From: Streptomyces sp. NBC_01754
Lineage (GTDB): Bacteria > Actinomycetota > Actinomycetes > Streptomycetales > Streptomycetaceae
NCBI RefSeq assembly: GCF_035918015.1
Contig: NZ_CP109132.1
Location: forward strand, 1,302,001-1,366,000
Length of the DNA: 64,000 bases
Direction of reading: 5' to 3'
Shown: in pieces, positions 51,251-60,893 of the stretch
Position numbering within the stretch: position 1 is the stretch's first letter
Layout: the number at the start of each line of letters is the position of its first letter
The notes under the pieces: generated by a model
What the model was told of the DNA's origin: nothing
Database searches by the model: none
Seen by the model: the letters and a program-made list of their open reading frames with translations, nothing else
Program-made: the position numbers and the translations under genes

Positions 51251-52249
51251 TCAGGCCGCCAGCCGCCCCGGCTTCACGGCCTGCGGGCCGAACTTCGCCC
51301 GCACCCGGTCGGACACCGCCTCGATCCGCCGGGCCCGCTCGTCCACCGGGTCGAAGGAGAGCTGGTGGGTGGCCCGCCGGGCGTCGTGCAGCCCTTCCGC
51401 CCGCAGCCCGATCCCCCGCACCCGCGCCCGTTGCAGCGCGAACGAGTCCTGGATCCGGTACGCGAGCGAGGTGAGGGCCGCCGAGTGGGCGGTGGGCTCG
51501 GGAAGCGTACGGCTGCGGGTCAGCGTCGCGTAACCGGTGCGGTCGGCGTACCGCACGGAGAGGGCGAGCGAACGGCAGACCTGTCCGTCCACACGCAGTC
51601 TGGCCCCCAGTTCCTCGGTGAGCGAGAGGAGCGCGCGGCGGTGCTGCCCGGGGTCCAGTTCGTCGCGGGGGAAGGAGCGTTCGGCGCCGATGGAACGGGC
51701 GGCGGCGTTCGGCAGGACCCGGCCGCGGTCGATGCCGTTGGCCCGCTCCCACAGGTCGCGGCCGGTCCGCACCCCGACGATCCGCTGCAAGGTGGCGAGC
51801 GGTGCGGCGGCGATCCGGCCGACGGAGTCGAGCCCGTACCCGCACAGGGTCCGCGCGGTCGCCGGCCCGACCCCGTCCAGCGCGGCGGCGGGCTTGTCGC
51901 CGAGGAAGCCGGCCGCCCCGTCCTCGGGCACGGTGAAGGTGGTCCCGGGCGCCGCCTGACGCGCCGCCATCCGGGCCAGCATGGGGTTGACGGCCGCGCC
52001 GATGGCGCAGTCCACGCCGTGCAGGGCGAGCGCGCGGACCCGGATCACCGAGGCGAGCCCCGCCACGTCCTGCCCGAAGTAGCGCAGCGACCCGCCGACA
52101 TCGGCGAGTGCCCCGTCGGGCGGCGCGGCCTCGACGACCGGGGTGAACGCACCGAGGAGCGCCAGCAGCCCCTCGTAGGCGACATCGTCCGGCTGCCCGC
52201 CGCCGATCCGCCGGAACCGCAGGTACAGCACCGCCGGCGGCCCGCTCAT
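51251..52249 (-). CDS. imuB: ImuB-like, catalytically dead Y-family polymerase
   Basis: 332 residues with Y-family architecture: palm (ALADVGGSLRYFGQ), DGVGPATARTLCGYGLDSVGRIAAAP thumb HhH motifs, little finger (AERSFPRDELDPGQHRRALLSLTEELGARLRVDG). The metal-binding residues of active DinB (DMDAFY at the start, SxDE in the palm) are replaced by LYLRFRRIGG and ALADVGG. It also lacks the long C-terminal clamp-binding extension of mycobacterial ImuB. Start overlaps the dnaE2 stop (ATGA), so they work together in SOS mutagenesis. No imuA is present. Confidence 0.85.
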   Translation of the reverse strand: MSGPPAVLYLRFRRIGGGQPDDVAYEGLLALLGAFTPVVEAAPPDGALADVGGSLRYFGQDVAGLASVIRVRALALHGVDCAIGAAVNPMLARMAARQAAPGTTFTVPEDGAAGFLGDKPAAALDGVGPATARTLCGYGLDSVGRIAAAPLATLQRIVGVRTGRDLWERANGIDRGRVLPNAAARSIGAERSFPRDELDPGQHRRALLSLTEELGARLRVDGQVCRSLALSVRYADRTGYATLTRSRTLPEPTAHSAALTSLAYRIQDSFALQRARVRGIGLRAEGLHDARRATHQLSFDPVDERARRIEAVSDRVRAKFGPQAVKPGRLAA

Positions 52250-55200
52250 CCCGCGCTCCCCGGGCTCTGGTGCCACAGCTTCCTTCCGGTGGGCGCCCCC
52301 GCACCGGGCGGCTGGAGGTCGGCCCAGGGACTCATCTCGTATCCGGTCGGCAGCTGGATCCGGCGCCCGCCGCCGGGCGGCTCCTCGCCCTCCTCCGCCT
52401 CCGGCACCTCCGCCAGCCGTGCCGCGACCGCGTCGAGCCCACCGGTGCGCCGCAGTTCGGCCAGTTCCGCCAGATTCCAGGCGGCCGCGCCCACCACGCT
52501 CATACTGCGCGGGCCGCGCCGCTGGACCACCCCGCGCACCAGCAGCAGCCAGGAGTGGAAGACGGTGTGGGCGCAGGCGGCGTGGCTGTCGTCGAAGAAG
52601 GCCAGGTCCACCAGGCCCGTCCCGTCGTCCAGGGTGGTGAAGACGACCCGGCGCCCGGAGCGGACGGGCGGGGTCTGGGTGGCCGCCTTGGCGCCCGCGA
52701 CCAGCACGGTCTCACCGTGCCTCGCCTCCCGCAGCCGCTTGGCCGAGACCGCGCCCAGCTCCTCCAGGAAGGCGTGGTGATCGCCCATCAGATGGCGGGA
52801 GACGTCCATGCTGAGCACCCCGAGTTCGGCACTGAGCCGTTCGGCGTCGTTGAGGTCGGGCAGACCGACGGTGCCGGTGCGGTGTCCGTCGCCGAGCGGA
52901 AGCTGGGCGCCGCCGCTCCGGGCCCCGGCGCCGCGCTGGGCGCGGTGGAGCTCGGACAGGTGCAGCAGCAGGTCCCGGCGGTTGGCACCGAAGGCGTCCA
53001 ACGCCCCGACCTGGGCCAGGCGTTCGGCGGCCGGCCGGCCGGGCCGGGCGCGCTGCCAGAAGTCCAGCAGCGAGGAGTAGGGCTGCCCGGTCTCGATCCG
53101 GGCGACCTCGGCCTCACTGATGCCATGGACGTCCGAGAGGGCGAGCCGCAGTCCCCACATCTCCTCTTCAGACACCAGTTCGATTCTATGAGCGGCCGCG
53201 GACCGGTTCACGTCCAGCGGCAGCACCGGCACCCCGCGCCGCCGCGCGTCCGCGAGCAGCAGCCGCTTGGGGTACATCCCCGGGTCGTGGGTGAGCAGCC
53301 CGGCGTAGAAGGCCGCCGGGTGGTGCGCCTTGAGCCAGGCGGACTGGTACGTCGGTACGGCGAAGGCGACCGCGTGCGCCTTGCAGAAGCCGTAGCTGCC
53401 GAACGCCTCGACGATCTCCCAGGTCCGGTCGATCACCTCGGCCGCGTACCCCCGCTCCGCCGCCCGCCGCGCGAACCAGACCTTGATCCGGCCCTGCGAC
53501 TCGGGGTCGGACAGTCCGCGCCGCACGCGGTCGGCCTCGCCCCGGCCGCAGCCGGTCATGATGTCGACCGTCTCGATGATCTGCTCGTGGAAGACGACCA
53601 CGCCGTAGGTGCCGCGCAGCGGTCCCTCCAGGTCGGGGTGCGGATAGCGGACGGGCGCCTGGCCGTGCCGTGCCTCGATGAACGGCCGGACCATGTCGGC
53701 GGCGACGGGTCCGGGGCGGAACAGCGAGATGTCCACCACCAGGTCGTGGAAGGTGGCGGGCTGGAGTCTGCCGACCAGGTCGCGCTGGCCCGGCGACTCG
53801 ATCTGGAAGCAGCCCAGCGTCTCGGCGCTCCTGATCAGCCGGTACGTCTCCGGGTCGTCCGGTGGTACGGCGTCCAGGTCGAGCTCCCGCCCCGAGGCCC
53901 GCTTCAGCTCGGTGACCGCGTGCGCCATCGCCGACTGCATCCGTACGCCGAGTACGTCGAGCTTGAGCAGCCCGAGGTGTTCCACGTCGTCCTTGTCGAA
54001 CTGCGCCATGGGGAAGCCCTCGCCGCTGGTGGGCACGACGGGGGTGCGCCGCAGCAGCGAAGCGTCCGAGAGGAGCACCCCGCACGGGTGCATGGCGACA
54101 CCGCGCGGCAGCGCGTCCAGCGCCTCCACCAGCTCCCAGAGCCGGCCGTACCTCTCCTTCCGCCCGGCCACCTCGCGCAGCTCGGGCAGCTCCTCCATCG
54201 CGGCGCGGGCGTCCCGGGCGCGGATGTGCGGGAAGGCCTTGGCGAGCCGGTCGGTCTCGGCGGGGTCCATGGAGAGCGCGGCGCCGACGTCCCGGATGGC
54301 GTGGCGCACCCGGTAGGTCTCGGGCATGGAGACGGTCGCGACCCGCTCGGCGCCGAAGCGGCCGATGATCGCGCGGTAGACGTCGAGGCGGCGGGCCGAC
54401 TCCACGTCGATGTCGATGTCGGGCAGCACGAAGCGCCGCTTGGACAGGAAGCGCTCCATGAGCAGACCGTGTTCGACGGGGTCGGCGTGCGCGATGCCCA
54501 GGAGATGGTTGACCAGGGACCCGGCGCCGGAACCACGCGCGGCGACCCGGATGCCCATCCCCTTCACGTCGTCCACGACCTGAGCGACCGTCAGGAAGTA
54601 GGAGGCGAAACCGTGGTGGGCGATGATGTCCAGCTCGTGGTGCATCCGCTCCCAGTGGTCGCGGCTGCGGTCCAGGCCGCGCAGCACCATGCCGGCGGCG
54701 GCGCGGGAGGCCAGCACCCGCTGGGCGGTACGCCGCTCGGCGCCCACCAGGCGTGGTTCGGGGAAGTGGACGCTGCCCAGCCCCAGGTCGGCCGCGGGAT
54801 CGACGCGGCAGGCGTCGGCGGTGTGCCGGGTCTCGGCCAGCAGCCGCTGCCCCGCATCCGGGCCCAGCCCGGCGGCGGAGGTGATCCGCTCGGCGGTCTC
54901 CCGCATCGCGTGGGCGTCCTTGAGCCAGCGCTCCCCGCTGTCGAGGGGGGAGCGGCGCGGGTCGACGGGGACGAGCCTGCGGGCGGAGTCGAGCACGTCG
55001 GCGACCGGGCCCTGCCCGGGATCGGCGTACCGGACGGCGTTGGTCAGCACGGCCCGCACCCCCTGTTCGGCGGCGAAGCCGACGGTACGGGCGGCGAGCC
55101 GCAGCGATCCGGGGCCGGTGCCCGCGCGGCCGTGGTGGACCGCTTCGAGGCGCAGGGCGTCGCCGTAGAGCTCCCGCCAGGGGGCGAGCAGCGCGGCGGC

Positions 55201-55707
55201 CCGGTCGGGGCGGCCGGCGGCGAGGGCCGCCCCGACCTCGGAGGCGGGGCCGAGCAGCACGGTGAGCCCTCCGGCGGGCAGCGCGGCCCGGGCGACCAGG
55301 GGCCGCCCGGTGTCCGCGGCCCCCGCGTCCGGGGCGTGGGCGGCGGTGACCAGTCGGCACAGCTCGGCCCAGCCGTGTGCGCCGTCCCGGGCGAGGAAGG
55401 TGACCCGGGGGGCGGATTCGTCGACGAAGGCACCGCCGCGCACCGGGGTGCGCGGCCGGTGCGTACGCCCCGCTCCGCCGCCCCCGGCGGGCGGTGCCAC
55501 CGCGAGCTCCGTACCGAAGAGCGGCCGGATCCCGGCGTTCTCGCAGGCCCGGGCGAAGCGGACCGTGCCGGCGAGGGTGTCGCGGTCGGTCAGCGCGAGG
55601 GCGTCCATCCCCCGCTCGGCGGCGCGCTCGGCCATCCGTTCCGGGTGCGAGGCCCCGTACCGCAGGGAGAAGCCGGAGACGGTATGCAGATGCGTGAAGC
55701 CTGGCAC
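52246..55707 (-). CDS. dnaE2: Error-prone DNA polymerase III alpha subunit DnaE2 (ImuC)
   Basis: 1153 residues. N-terminal PHP domain (PGFTHLHTVSGFSLRYGASHPERM), polymerase palm with catalytic aspartates in VLPDIDIDVES and LGLLKLDVLGV, tandem HhH, and C-terminal OB domain (VLVAGAKAATQTPPVRSGRRVVFTTLDDGTGLVDLAFF). It performs translesion synthesis in the SOS mutasome with ImuB. GTG 55707 is chosen for its GGAGG and because the family starts PGFTHLH; ATG 55758 has no site. A LexA-type box lies upstream. Confidence 0.93.
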   Translation of the reverse strand: MPGFTHLHTVSGFSLRYGASHPERMAERAAERGMDALALTDRDTLAGTVRFARACENAGIRPLFGTELAVAPPAGGGGAGRTHRPRTPVRGGAFVDESAPRVTFLARDGAHGWAELCRLVTAAHAPDAGAADTGRPLVARAALPAGGLTVLLGPASEVGAALAAGRPDRAAALLAPWRELYGDALRLEAVHHGRAGTGPGSLRLAARTVGFAAEQGVRAVLTNAVRYADPGQGPVADVLDSARRLVPVDPRRSPLDSGERWLKDAHAMRETAERITSAAGLGPDAGQRLLAETRHTADACRVDPAADLGLGSVHFPEPRLVGAERRTAQRVLASRAAAGMVLRGLDRSRDHWERMHHELDIIAHHGFASYFLTVAQVVDDVKGMGIRVAARGSGAGSLVNHLLGIAHADPVEHGLLMERFLSKRRFVLPDIDIDVESARRLDVYRAIIGRFGAERVATVSMPETYRVRHAIRDVGAALSMDPAETDRLAKAFPHIRARDARAAMEELPELREVAGRKERYGRLWELVEALDALPRGVAMHPCGVLLSDASLLRRTPVVPTSGEGFPMAQFDKDDVEHLGLLKLDVLGVRMQSAMAHAVTELKRASGRELDLDAVPPDDPETYRLIRSAETLGCFQIESPGQRDLVGRLQPATFHDLVVDISLFRPGPVAADMVRPFIEARHGQAPVRYPHPDLEGPLRGTYGVVVFHEQIIETVDIMTGCGRGEADRVRRGLSDPESQGRIKVWFARRAAERGYAAEVIDRTWEIVEAFGSYGFCKAHAVAFAVPTYQSAWLKAHHPAAFYAGLLTHDPGMYPKRLLLADARRRGVPVLPLDVNRSAAAHRIELVSEEEMWGLRLALSDVHGISEAEVARIETGQPYSSLLDFWQRARPGRPAAERLAQVGALDAFGANRRDLLLHLSELHRAQRGAGARSGGAQLPLGDGHRTGTVGLPDLNDAERLSAELGVLSMDVSRHLMGDHHAFLEELGAVSAKRLREARHGETVLVAGAKAATQTPPVRSGRRVVFTTLDDGTGLVDLAFFDDSHAACAHTVFHSWLLLVRGVVQRRGPRSMSVVGAAAWNLAELAELRRTGGLDAVAARLAEVPEAEEGEEPPGGGRRIQLPTGYEMSPWADLQPPGAGAPTGRKLWHQSPGSAG

Positions 55708-55769
55708 CCGCACCTCCTGGACCGTTCCGTACCCCGTCACCCCCTCGCTCTCCACCATAAACCAAAGTT

Positions 55770-55785
55770 TCGAACATTCGTACGA
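55770..55785 (-). promoter_or_regulatory. LexA-type SOS box for dnaE2-imuB
   Basis: TCGAAC-ATTC-GTACGA, one mismatch from the actinobacterial SOS palindrome TCGAAC-N4-GTTCGA, about 65 bp upstream of the dnaE2 start. Confidence 0.75.
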
Positions 55786-55893
55786 TAACCGAAGCGGGGG
55801 GCACCCCGCCGCCCTCAGTCGTCCTGTCCGTCCTTGTCCGCCATTCGGCCTCCCCCGACTGCACGGACTCCAGGGGGCCCGGACCGTGGGGGC

Positions 55894-56940
55894 ATGACTT
55901 TCGCCGGGGAAGTGAAGAACGCCGTCACCGTGCGGGCCGCCCTGCTCGTCGTCGGGGTGCTGGCACTCCAGCTGCTGTTCATCGCGTCGTACGTCGGGGC
56001 GCTGCACCGCCCCGACCCGACGGACGTCCCCTTCGGGGTCGTCGCCCCGAAGCAGATGTCCCAGCGGCTCATCACCCAGCTGGACGGCCTCCCGGGCGGC
56101 CCGCTGGACCCCCGCGCGGTCTCCGACGCGGCCGAGGCGCGGAAGAAGGTCATGAACCGCGACCTGGACGGCGCCCTGGTCGTCGACGCCGGGGGCACGA
56201 CCGACACCCTGCTCGTCGCCTCGGGGGGCGGCACCGCCCTGGCGAACTCCCTCGGCAAGATCGTCAAGCAGGCGGAGACACCGCAGCACCGCACGGTGCG
56301 GACCGTGGACGTGGCCCCGGCCTCCCCGGACGACTTCAACGGGCTCTCTTCGTTCTACCTGGTCGTGGGCTGGTGCGTCGGCGGCTACCTCTGCGCCTCG
56401 ATCCTGGCCATCAGCGCGGGGGCCAAGCCGGCCAACCGGCAGCGCGCGCTGATCCGCACCGGGGCCATGGCGCTGTACTCGGTCGCGGGCGGGATCGGCG
56501 GCGCGGTCGTCGTCGGGCCGATCCTCGGCGCCCTCCCGGGCAGCCTGTGGGGGCTGGCGGGGCTGGGCACCCTGGTCGTCTTCGCGGTCGGCATGATCAC
56601 GCTCGCCCTGGAGGCGCTCACCGGCATCGTCGGCATCGGCCTGGCCGTCCTGATCATCGTGGTCGCGGGCAACCCGAGCGCGGGCGGCGCCTTCCCGCTG
56701 CCGATGCTGCCCGAGTTCTGGCGGGCGATCGGCCCCGCCCTGCCCCCGGGTGCGGGCACCTGGGTGGCCCGCTCGATCGCCTACTTCCAGGGCAACGCGG
56801 TCACCGGGCCGCTCCTGGTGCTCTCCGCCTGGGCGGTCGTCGGCACCGCCCTCAGCCTGCTGCTGTCGATGCGGCGCGGAGCGGACAAGGAGGGCCCCTG
56901 GGCGGCCACGGAGGCCGACACCCCCGCGCCGATGAGCTGA
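55894..56940 (+). CDS. Membrane protein, ABC-2 permease/DUF3533-like
   Basis: 348 residues. One helix near the N terminus (RAALLVVGVLALQLLFIASYVGAL), an extracytoplasmic region of about 130 residues (FGVVAPKQMSQRLITQLDGLPGGPLDPRAV), then five or six helices. This is the layout of YhgE/Pip- and DUF3533-type proteins and simple ABC-2 permeases. No ATPase gene is adjacent. Divergent from dnaE2; ribosome site is weak. Confidence 0.75.
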   Translation: MTFAGEVKNAVTVRAALLVVGVLALQLLFIASYVGALHRPDPTDVPFGVVAPKQMSQRLITQLDGLPGGPLDPRAVSDAAEARKKVMNRDLDGALVVDAGGTTDTLLVASGGGTALANSLGKIVKQAETPQHRTVRTVDVAPASPDDFNGLSSFYLVVGWCVGGYLCASILAISAGAKPANRQRALIRTGAMALYSVAGGIGGAVVVGPILGALPGSLWGLAGLGTLVVFAVGMITLALEALTGIVGIGLAVLIIVVAGNPSAGGAFPLPMLPEFWRAIGPALPPGAGTWVARSIAYFQGNAVTGPLLVLSAWAVVGTALSLLLSMRRGADKEGPWAATEADTPAPMS

Positions 56941-57040
56941 GGCGGCACCCCGGAACCGCGCCCCTCGTTCCCGCTCCGGGTCCTGGCCGGGCAGAGCCAG
57001 GCCATCCGCGGGCCGCGGAAGCTCCGTGGCTCCTCGGCCG

Positions 57041-57373
57041 TCACGGAACCGGGGCGAAGACCATCCGCGCGATCGCCGTGAGGATCAGGGCGACGGGGAT
57101 CGCGTACCACCACCGCCGAAGGAGCTCCGACGCGACGAACGTCGCGGTGACGGCCACGGCCAGCAGTCCGGTCGCCAGCCCGAGCCCGGCCATGAGGCGC
57201 ACGGTGCTGGTGACGGTGGAGTCCCATGAGCCCTCCGACTCGGTGAGAAGGGCGTTCAGGACGAAGAAGCCGCCGACGGCGTGCAGCACCAGCAGGACCA
57301 GCGCGCACAGGGCCGTGGCGGCCCCCCTCGCCGGCGTCCCGCGCGTGCTCCTCTTCGTGTCCTGCTCAGTCAC
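57041..57373 (-). CDS. Small integral membrane protein
   Basis: 110 residues, three to four hydrophobic segments (AATALCALVLLVLHAVGGFFVLNALL, LMAGLGLATGLLAVAVTATFVASELL, WYAIPVALILTAIARMVF). GTG 57373 with GGGAA upstream. Not recognised; a cytoplasmic basic N terminus is the only other feature. Confidence 0.7.
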   Translation of the reverse strand: MTEQDTKRSTRGTPARGAATALCALVLLVLHAVGGFFVLNALLTESEGSWDSTVTSTVRLMAGLGLATGLLAVAVTATFVASELLRRWWYAIPVALILTAIARMVFAPVP

Positions 57374-57665
57374 GTGGTTCCCGCCTTGCCTCGTCCGGTC
57401 GGTGGCCCAAGCCGAAGCCACGACCGTACGTCCCGTGCGTCCCGTACGTCATCCCGGCCCCGCCCGCCCGGGGTGTGCCGAGCGACGCGGCCGGTGCCGC
57501 CTCCGTACCGCTCCGCCAGTCCTCCGCCCGCACCGGCACGGCGTCAGATCCCCTGGGCCGGGCCCAGGGGCGCCGAGTGGACGAACCGGTCCGGGGCCGC
57601 GCAGGTGGCACCTCCGGCACCCGTGCGCACGTCAGGCGTCAGTGCCGGCTGCCATGCTGTCCGGC

Positions 57666-58274
57666 ATGTCACCCGGCCACAGCACCGCCGCCACCTACGC
57701 GTGGCTCCGAGAACGGTACCCGCGCCTCATCGAGGCCTACTGCGTCACGCTCGTCCAGGGGCTGTCCCCCGAAGCGCTGCTGAAGGCCCTGGGGGCCGAG
57801 CCCGCCGAGCGGATGACGGGCGTGGCCGAGCTGAGCGGACCGGCGTACGAGGAGTGGGGTCCGGCGTACTTCGTCGGCGTCACCGCCGTAGGCGACTGGT
57901 CACTGATGGTCGAGTACAACGGCTTCGTGGGCACTCGGAAGGCGACCGCGCCTGCCGTCTCGCGTGGCCGGACGGTGGTGTCCCATTTCCGGAACGTCAA
58001 CGCGGTCGACCACTTCCACTGGTGCGAGGACGGGGTCACACGCCTCCACTTCGAGCCCCTCTTCCCCTACTGCCGCGACGGCAGCGATCCGGACGGGCTG
58101 ATCACCGAGATGCGGGAATCGGGCTTCGACCTGAGCGACGCGGACGACAGGTTCTACGGTGGCCACACCGAAGCCGCCTTCGCCCTCGCCGAACACGTCA
58201 CGGGCGTTCGCCTGACGCCGGATCTCTTCGCCTCCGCCGAGTTCGTCTGCGGCCGCGTACCGAATCGGCGGTAG
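57666..58274 (+). CDS. DUF6461 domain protein
   Basis: 202 residues. The pattern YAWLRERYPRLIEAYCVTLVQGLSPEALLKALGAEP with VGDWSLMVEYNGFVGT and the VSHFRNVNAVDHFHWCEDG section fits the DUF6461 family, common in actinobacteria and often near contact-dependent or regulatory genes; function unknown. The alternative ATG at 57654 adds four residues. Confidence 0.8.
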   Translation: MSPGHSTAATYAWLRERYPRLIEAYCVTLVQGLSPEALLKALGAEPAERMTGVAELSGPAYEEWGPAYFVGVTAVGDWSLMVEYNGFVGTRKATAPAVSRGRTVVSHFRNVNAVDHFHWCEDGVTRLHFEPLFPYCRDGSDPDGLITEMRESGFDLSDADDRFYGGHTEAAFALAEHVTGVRLTPDLFASAEFVCGRVPNRR

Positions 58275-58347
58275 GACCGTCCGGCGGCGGGGGCCCCACC
58301 GCCCCGGTGGGCACAGGCGCGGGAAGCGCCACCGTACGGCAGCCGGC

Positions 58348-58387
58348 GGCCCGTACCGCACCCCTCGTCAGGGGTGCGGTACGGGCC
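58348..58387. terminator. Bidirectional terminator
   Basis: 18-bp perfect stem (58348-58365 with 58370-58387) and CGTC loop between convergent DUF6461 and protease genes. Confidence 0.88.
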
Positions 58388-58415
58388 GTGGCGACCGGTC
58401 GTGCGGAAGGGGGCG

Positions 58416-59501
58416 TCAGCCGATCTCGGCCCCGTACGCCGCCAGCGCCTCGGGCACCGGCTGGAAGAAGGTCGTGCCGCCCGAGGAGCAGTCGCCGCTG
58501 CCGCCCGAGGTCAGACCGATGGCGGTGTCGCCCGCGAAGAGCGAGCCGCCGCTGTCGCCGGGCTCGGCGCACACCGTCGTCTGGATGAGCCCGCTGACGA
58601 TGTCGCCGTTGCCGTAGTTGACCGTGGCGTTCAGGGCGGTGACCTGGCCGTCGTGGACCTGGGTGGTCGAGCCGCTGCGGGTCACCGTCATGCCGACGGT
58701 CGCCGCGCCCGCCTTGGTGATCTGCTGGGTGGAACCGTTGTAGAGGTCGACCGCGCTGGGGTGCGCCACATCGGCCGTGTACTTCACCAGACCGTAGTCG
58801 TTGCCCGGGAAGCTGGAGCCCGCGTTGGCACCGATCTCCGAGCCGCTCTGCGAGTCGGACCAGCTGGTGACGGCGTCGGTGCAGTGGCCGGCCGTCAGGA
58901 AGTACGGCTCACCGTCCTTGACCACGTTGAACCCCAGCGAGCAGCGTGCGCCACTGCCCCAGATGGCGTCGCCGCCCGCGATGAGCGGCTTGAACTCACC
59001 CTCGGTCCTGGTGAGTTCTGCCTTGCCGCCGAGACCGTCGACGACCGCGCCGAGCTTGTCCCAGGCCGCGGAGCCGACCGTGCCGTCGGCCGTGACGACC
59101 ACCTTGTTGCTGACCGGGTCGACCGCCCAGGAGGTGCCGGGGACGGTGGCCTGGTCGGTCAGGGTCTGCCGGGCGGACTCCAGGTCGGCGGCGGAGTTCT
59201 GGACGACTCTGGCCGTGCCGCCCGCCTGGCGCACCTGCTCGGCGGCGGCCTCGTCGAGGACGTTCACCACGAGGTGCCGGGTCCCGGCGTCGTAGTAGGA
59301 GCCCGCCGCGTCGGCGCCGAGGCTCTTGTCGAGGGTGGTGGCGAGATTTCCGGCCGCCTGCGCCGTCAGCGTCCGGGCGGTGAACTGGGGAACGTCATCG
59401 CTGGCGTTCGCACTCTGGAAGGAGATTCCCGTGACGACCAGGGCCGCGACCGCCGAACCGGCGAGGGCCGCACGCTTCCTGGATATGCGTCGGTGACTCA
59501 A
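58416..59501 (-). CDS. Secreted S1-family serine protease, streptogrisin/alpha-lytic type
   Basis: 361-residue prepro-enzyme. Signal peptide ([24 protein letters not shown]), an alpha-lytic-type prodomain, then the mature chymotrypsin-like protease from about residue 174 ([11 protein letters not shown]). Catalytic His in LTAGHCTD, Asp in NDYGLVKY and Ser in [12 protein letters not shown]; two disulfides likely ([23 protein letters not shown]). The start is TTG 59501, preceded by AGGAGG at good distance. Confidence 0.94.
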   Translation of the reverse strand: MSHRRISRKRAALAGSAVAALVVTGISFQSANASDDVPQFTARTLTAQAAGNLATTLDKSLGADAAGSYYDAGTRHLVVNVLDEAAAEQVRQAGGTARVVQNSAADLESARQTLTDQATVPGTSWAVDPVSNKVVVTADGTVGSAAWDKLGAVVDGLGGKAELTRTEGEFKPLIAGGDAIWGSGARCSLGFNVVKDGEPYFLTAGHCTDAVTSWSDSQSGSEIGANAGSSFPGNDYGLVKYTADVAHPSAVDLYNGSTQQITKAGAATVGMTVTRSGSTTQVHDGQVTALNATVNYGNGDIVSGLIQTTVCAEPGDSGGSLFAGDTAIGLTSGGSGDCSSGGTTFFQPVPEALAAYGAEIG

Positions 59502-59947
59502 CTTCTACCTCCTGTGGGGGGCCGCGCACGGACAAGTGGGGTGCCCGTACACGGAGGTTGGAGCGCCCACTATTCCGATCCGGCCGATGGCACACAAGGC
59601 CGCCTTCCGGACGCACACATGACAACAACACCGCGCACTCCCCGCGTTCACACGGCCAGGTCACCGGGCACTGGTTCCGTATCGCGAACATCGGGTTCGG
59701 GCCGCGAAGGGCACGGGGTGCGTGTCCGGCCCGTCCGGATCACGACCTTCGCGGTCCGGATGCCGGGGCCCCGCCTCCGGATACGGGGCGCACTCCGGGC
59801 CGGCGAGGGCGCCGGAGGCCACGGGTCGCGCACGGTACCTCCCGACGAGGAGTGCCGGTATCGACTTCGATGGCTCATCATCGAACTGACCGCACACGCC
59901 GGGCAGTCGGCCCCGGACCGGGCGGGTGGCCGGGCAGAGGAGGCGGA
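59502..59947. other. Divergent intergenic region, 446 bp
   Basis: Region between the protease and hydrolase starts. No intact gene is visible and no confident hexamers. A plus-strand open stretch at about 59845-59930 has mildly coding-like peptides but no family I can support. Confidence 0.4.
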
Positions 59948-60832
59948 GTGCGCAGTCGTGTGCGCGTGGCGGACGGGCGGCATCTGATGGTGGAGCGCCA
60001 GGGGGACCCGCACGGCAGACCGGTCTTCCTCCTGCACGGGACACCGGGCAGCAGGCTCGGCCCCGCTCCCCGCGGCATGGTGCTCTACCAGCGCAAGACC
60101 CAGCTCATCGCGTACGACCGCCCCGGCTACGGGGGCTCCGACCGGCTGGCCGACCGCCGGGTGGTGGACGTCGTCGAGGACGTACGGGCCATCGCCGACT
60201 CGTTCGGACTCGACCGGTTCGCCGTGGTGGGCCGCTCGGGCGGCGCTCCGCACGCCCTGGCCTGCGCCGCGATGATGCCGGAACGGGTGACCCGCACGGC
60301 CGCGCTGGTGGGCCTGGCCCCCTGGGACGCGGCGGGCCTGGACTGGTTCGAGGGCATGGCCGCGTCCAACGTGCTCGCGTACTCCACCGCCGCCGCCGAC
60401 CCGGACGGACTCGCGCAGTCCTTCATCAGCCGCTCGGCGGAGATCCGCCAGGACCCGGTCCGGCTCCTGGACGACCTGCGCAGGGAGCTGACCGACTCCG
60501 ACCGGACCGTGGTCAACGACGCGGGCATCCGCACACTGCTGCTGGCCAACTACCGCGAGGGGTTACGGAATTCGGCCTACGGATGGATCGACGACGCCAT
60601 CGCCTTCGCCCGGCCGTGGGGATTCGACCTGGCGGACGTCTCCGGCCCGGTGATGCTGTGGCACGGTGAGAAGGACGTGTTCTCCCCGGTCGGCCATTCA
60701 CGCTGGCTGGCCGGTCAGATCCCGGGCGCCACCGCCGTACTGGAACCGGCCGCCGCGCACTTCGACGCCCTGTCCGTGCTCCCCGAGGTGCTCAACTGGC
60801 TGCTGGACGACCGGCGGACACCGGTCGCCTGA
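59948..60832 (+). CDS. Alpha/beta hydrolase
   Basis: 294 residues. VFLLHGTPGSRLGPAP (oxyanion), AYDRPGYGGSDRL, nucleophile in VVGRSGGAPHALACA (Ser near 98), acid in HGEKDVFSP and late His in AAAHFDAL. No lid domain of note or signal peptide. Likely esterase or epoxide-hydrolase-like; substrate unknown. GTG 59948 follows GAGGAGG. Confidence 0.88.
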   Translation: MRSRVRVADGRHLMVERQGDPHGRPVFLLHGTPGSRLGPAPRGMVLYQRKTQLIAYDRPGYGGSDRLADRRVVDVVEDVRAIADSFGLDRFAVVGRSGGAPHALACAAMMPERVTRTAALVGLAPWDAAGLDWFEGMAASNVLAYSTAAADPDGLAQSFISRSAEIRQDPVRLLDDLRRELTDSDRTVVNDAGIRTLLLANYREGLRNSAYGWIDDAIAFARPWGFDLADVSGPVMLWHGEKDVFSPVGHSRWLAGQIPGATAVLEPAAAHFDALSVLPEVLNWLLDDRRTPVA

Positions 60833-60868
60833 CCGGCCGGGAGCTCCTCCCGCGGAGCCCCCGGCCGG
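60833..60868. terminator. Bidirectional terminator
   Basis: CCGGCCGGG-A-GCTCC (60833-60847) pairs with GGAGC-C-CCCGGCCGG (60854-60868), one internal mismatch, between convergent genes. Confidence 0.75.
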
Positions 60869-60893
60869 CCGCACGGGCTCACGGCCCCACGGG

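Noticed and set aside
52270..55788. 1172-codon plus-strand ORF opposite dnaE2
   Set aside because: Same cause: antisense of DnaE2 with no recognisable motif.
57366..57620. Minus-strand small ORF with Gly/Thr/Tyr-rich end
   Set aside because: It overlaps the start of the membrane protein gene, has no ribosome site and low-complexity content.
59845..59990. Plus-strand LRWLIIELTAHAGQ peptide resembling a DinB/DUF664 C terminus
   Set aside because: The similarity is only a few residues, needs a gap, and has no upstream domain.
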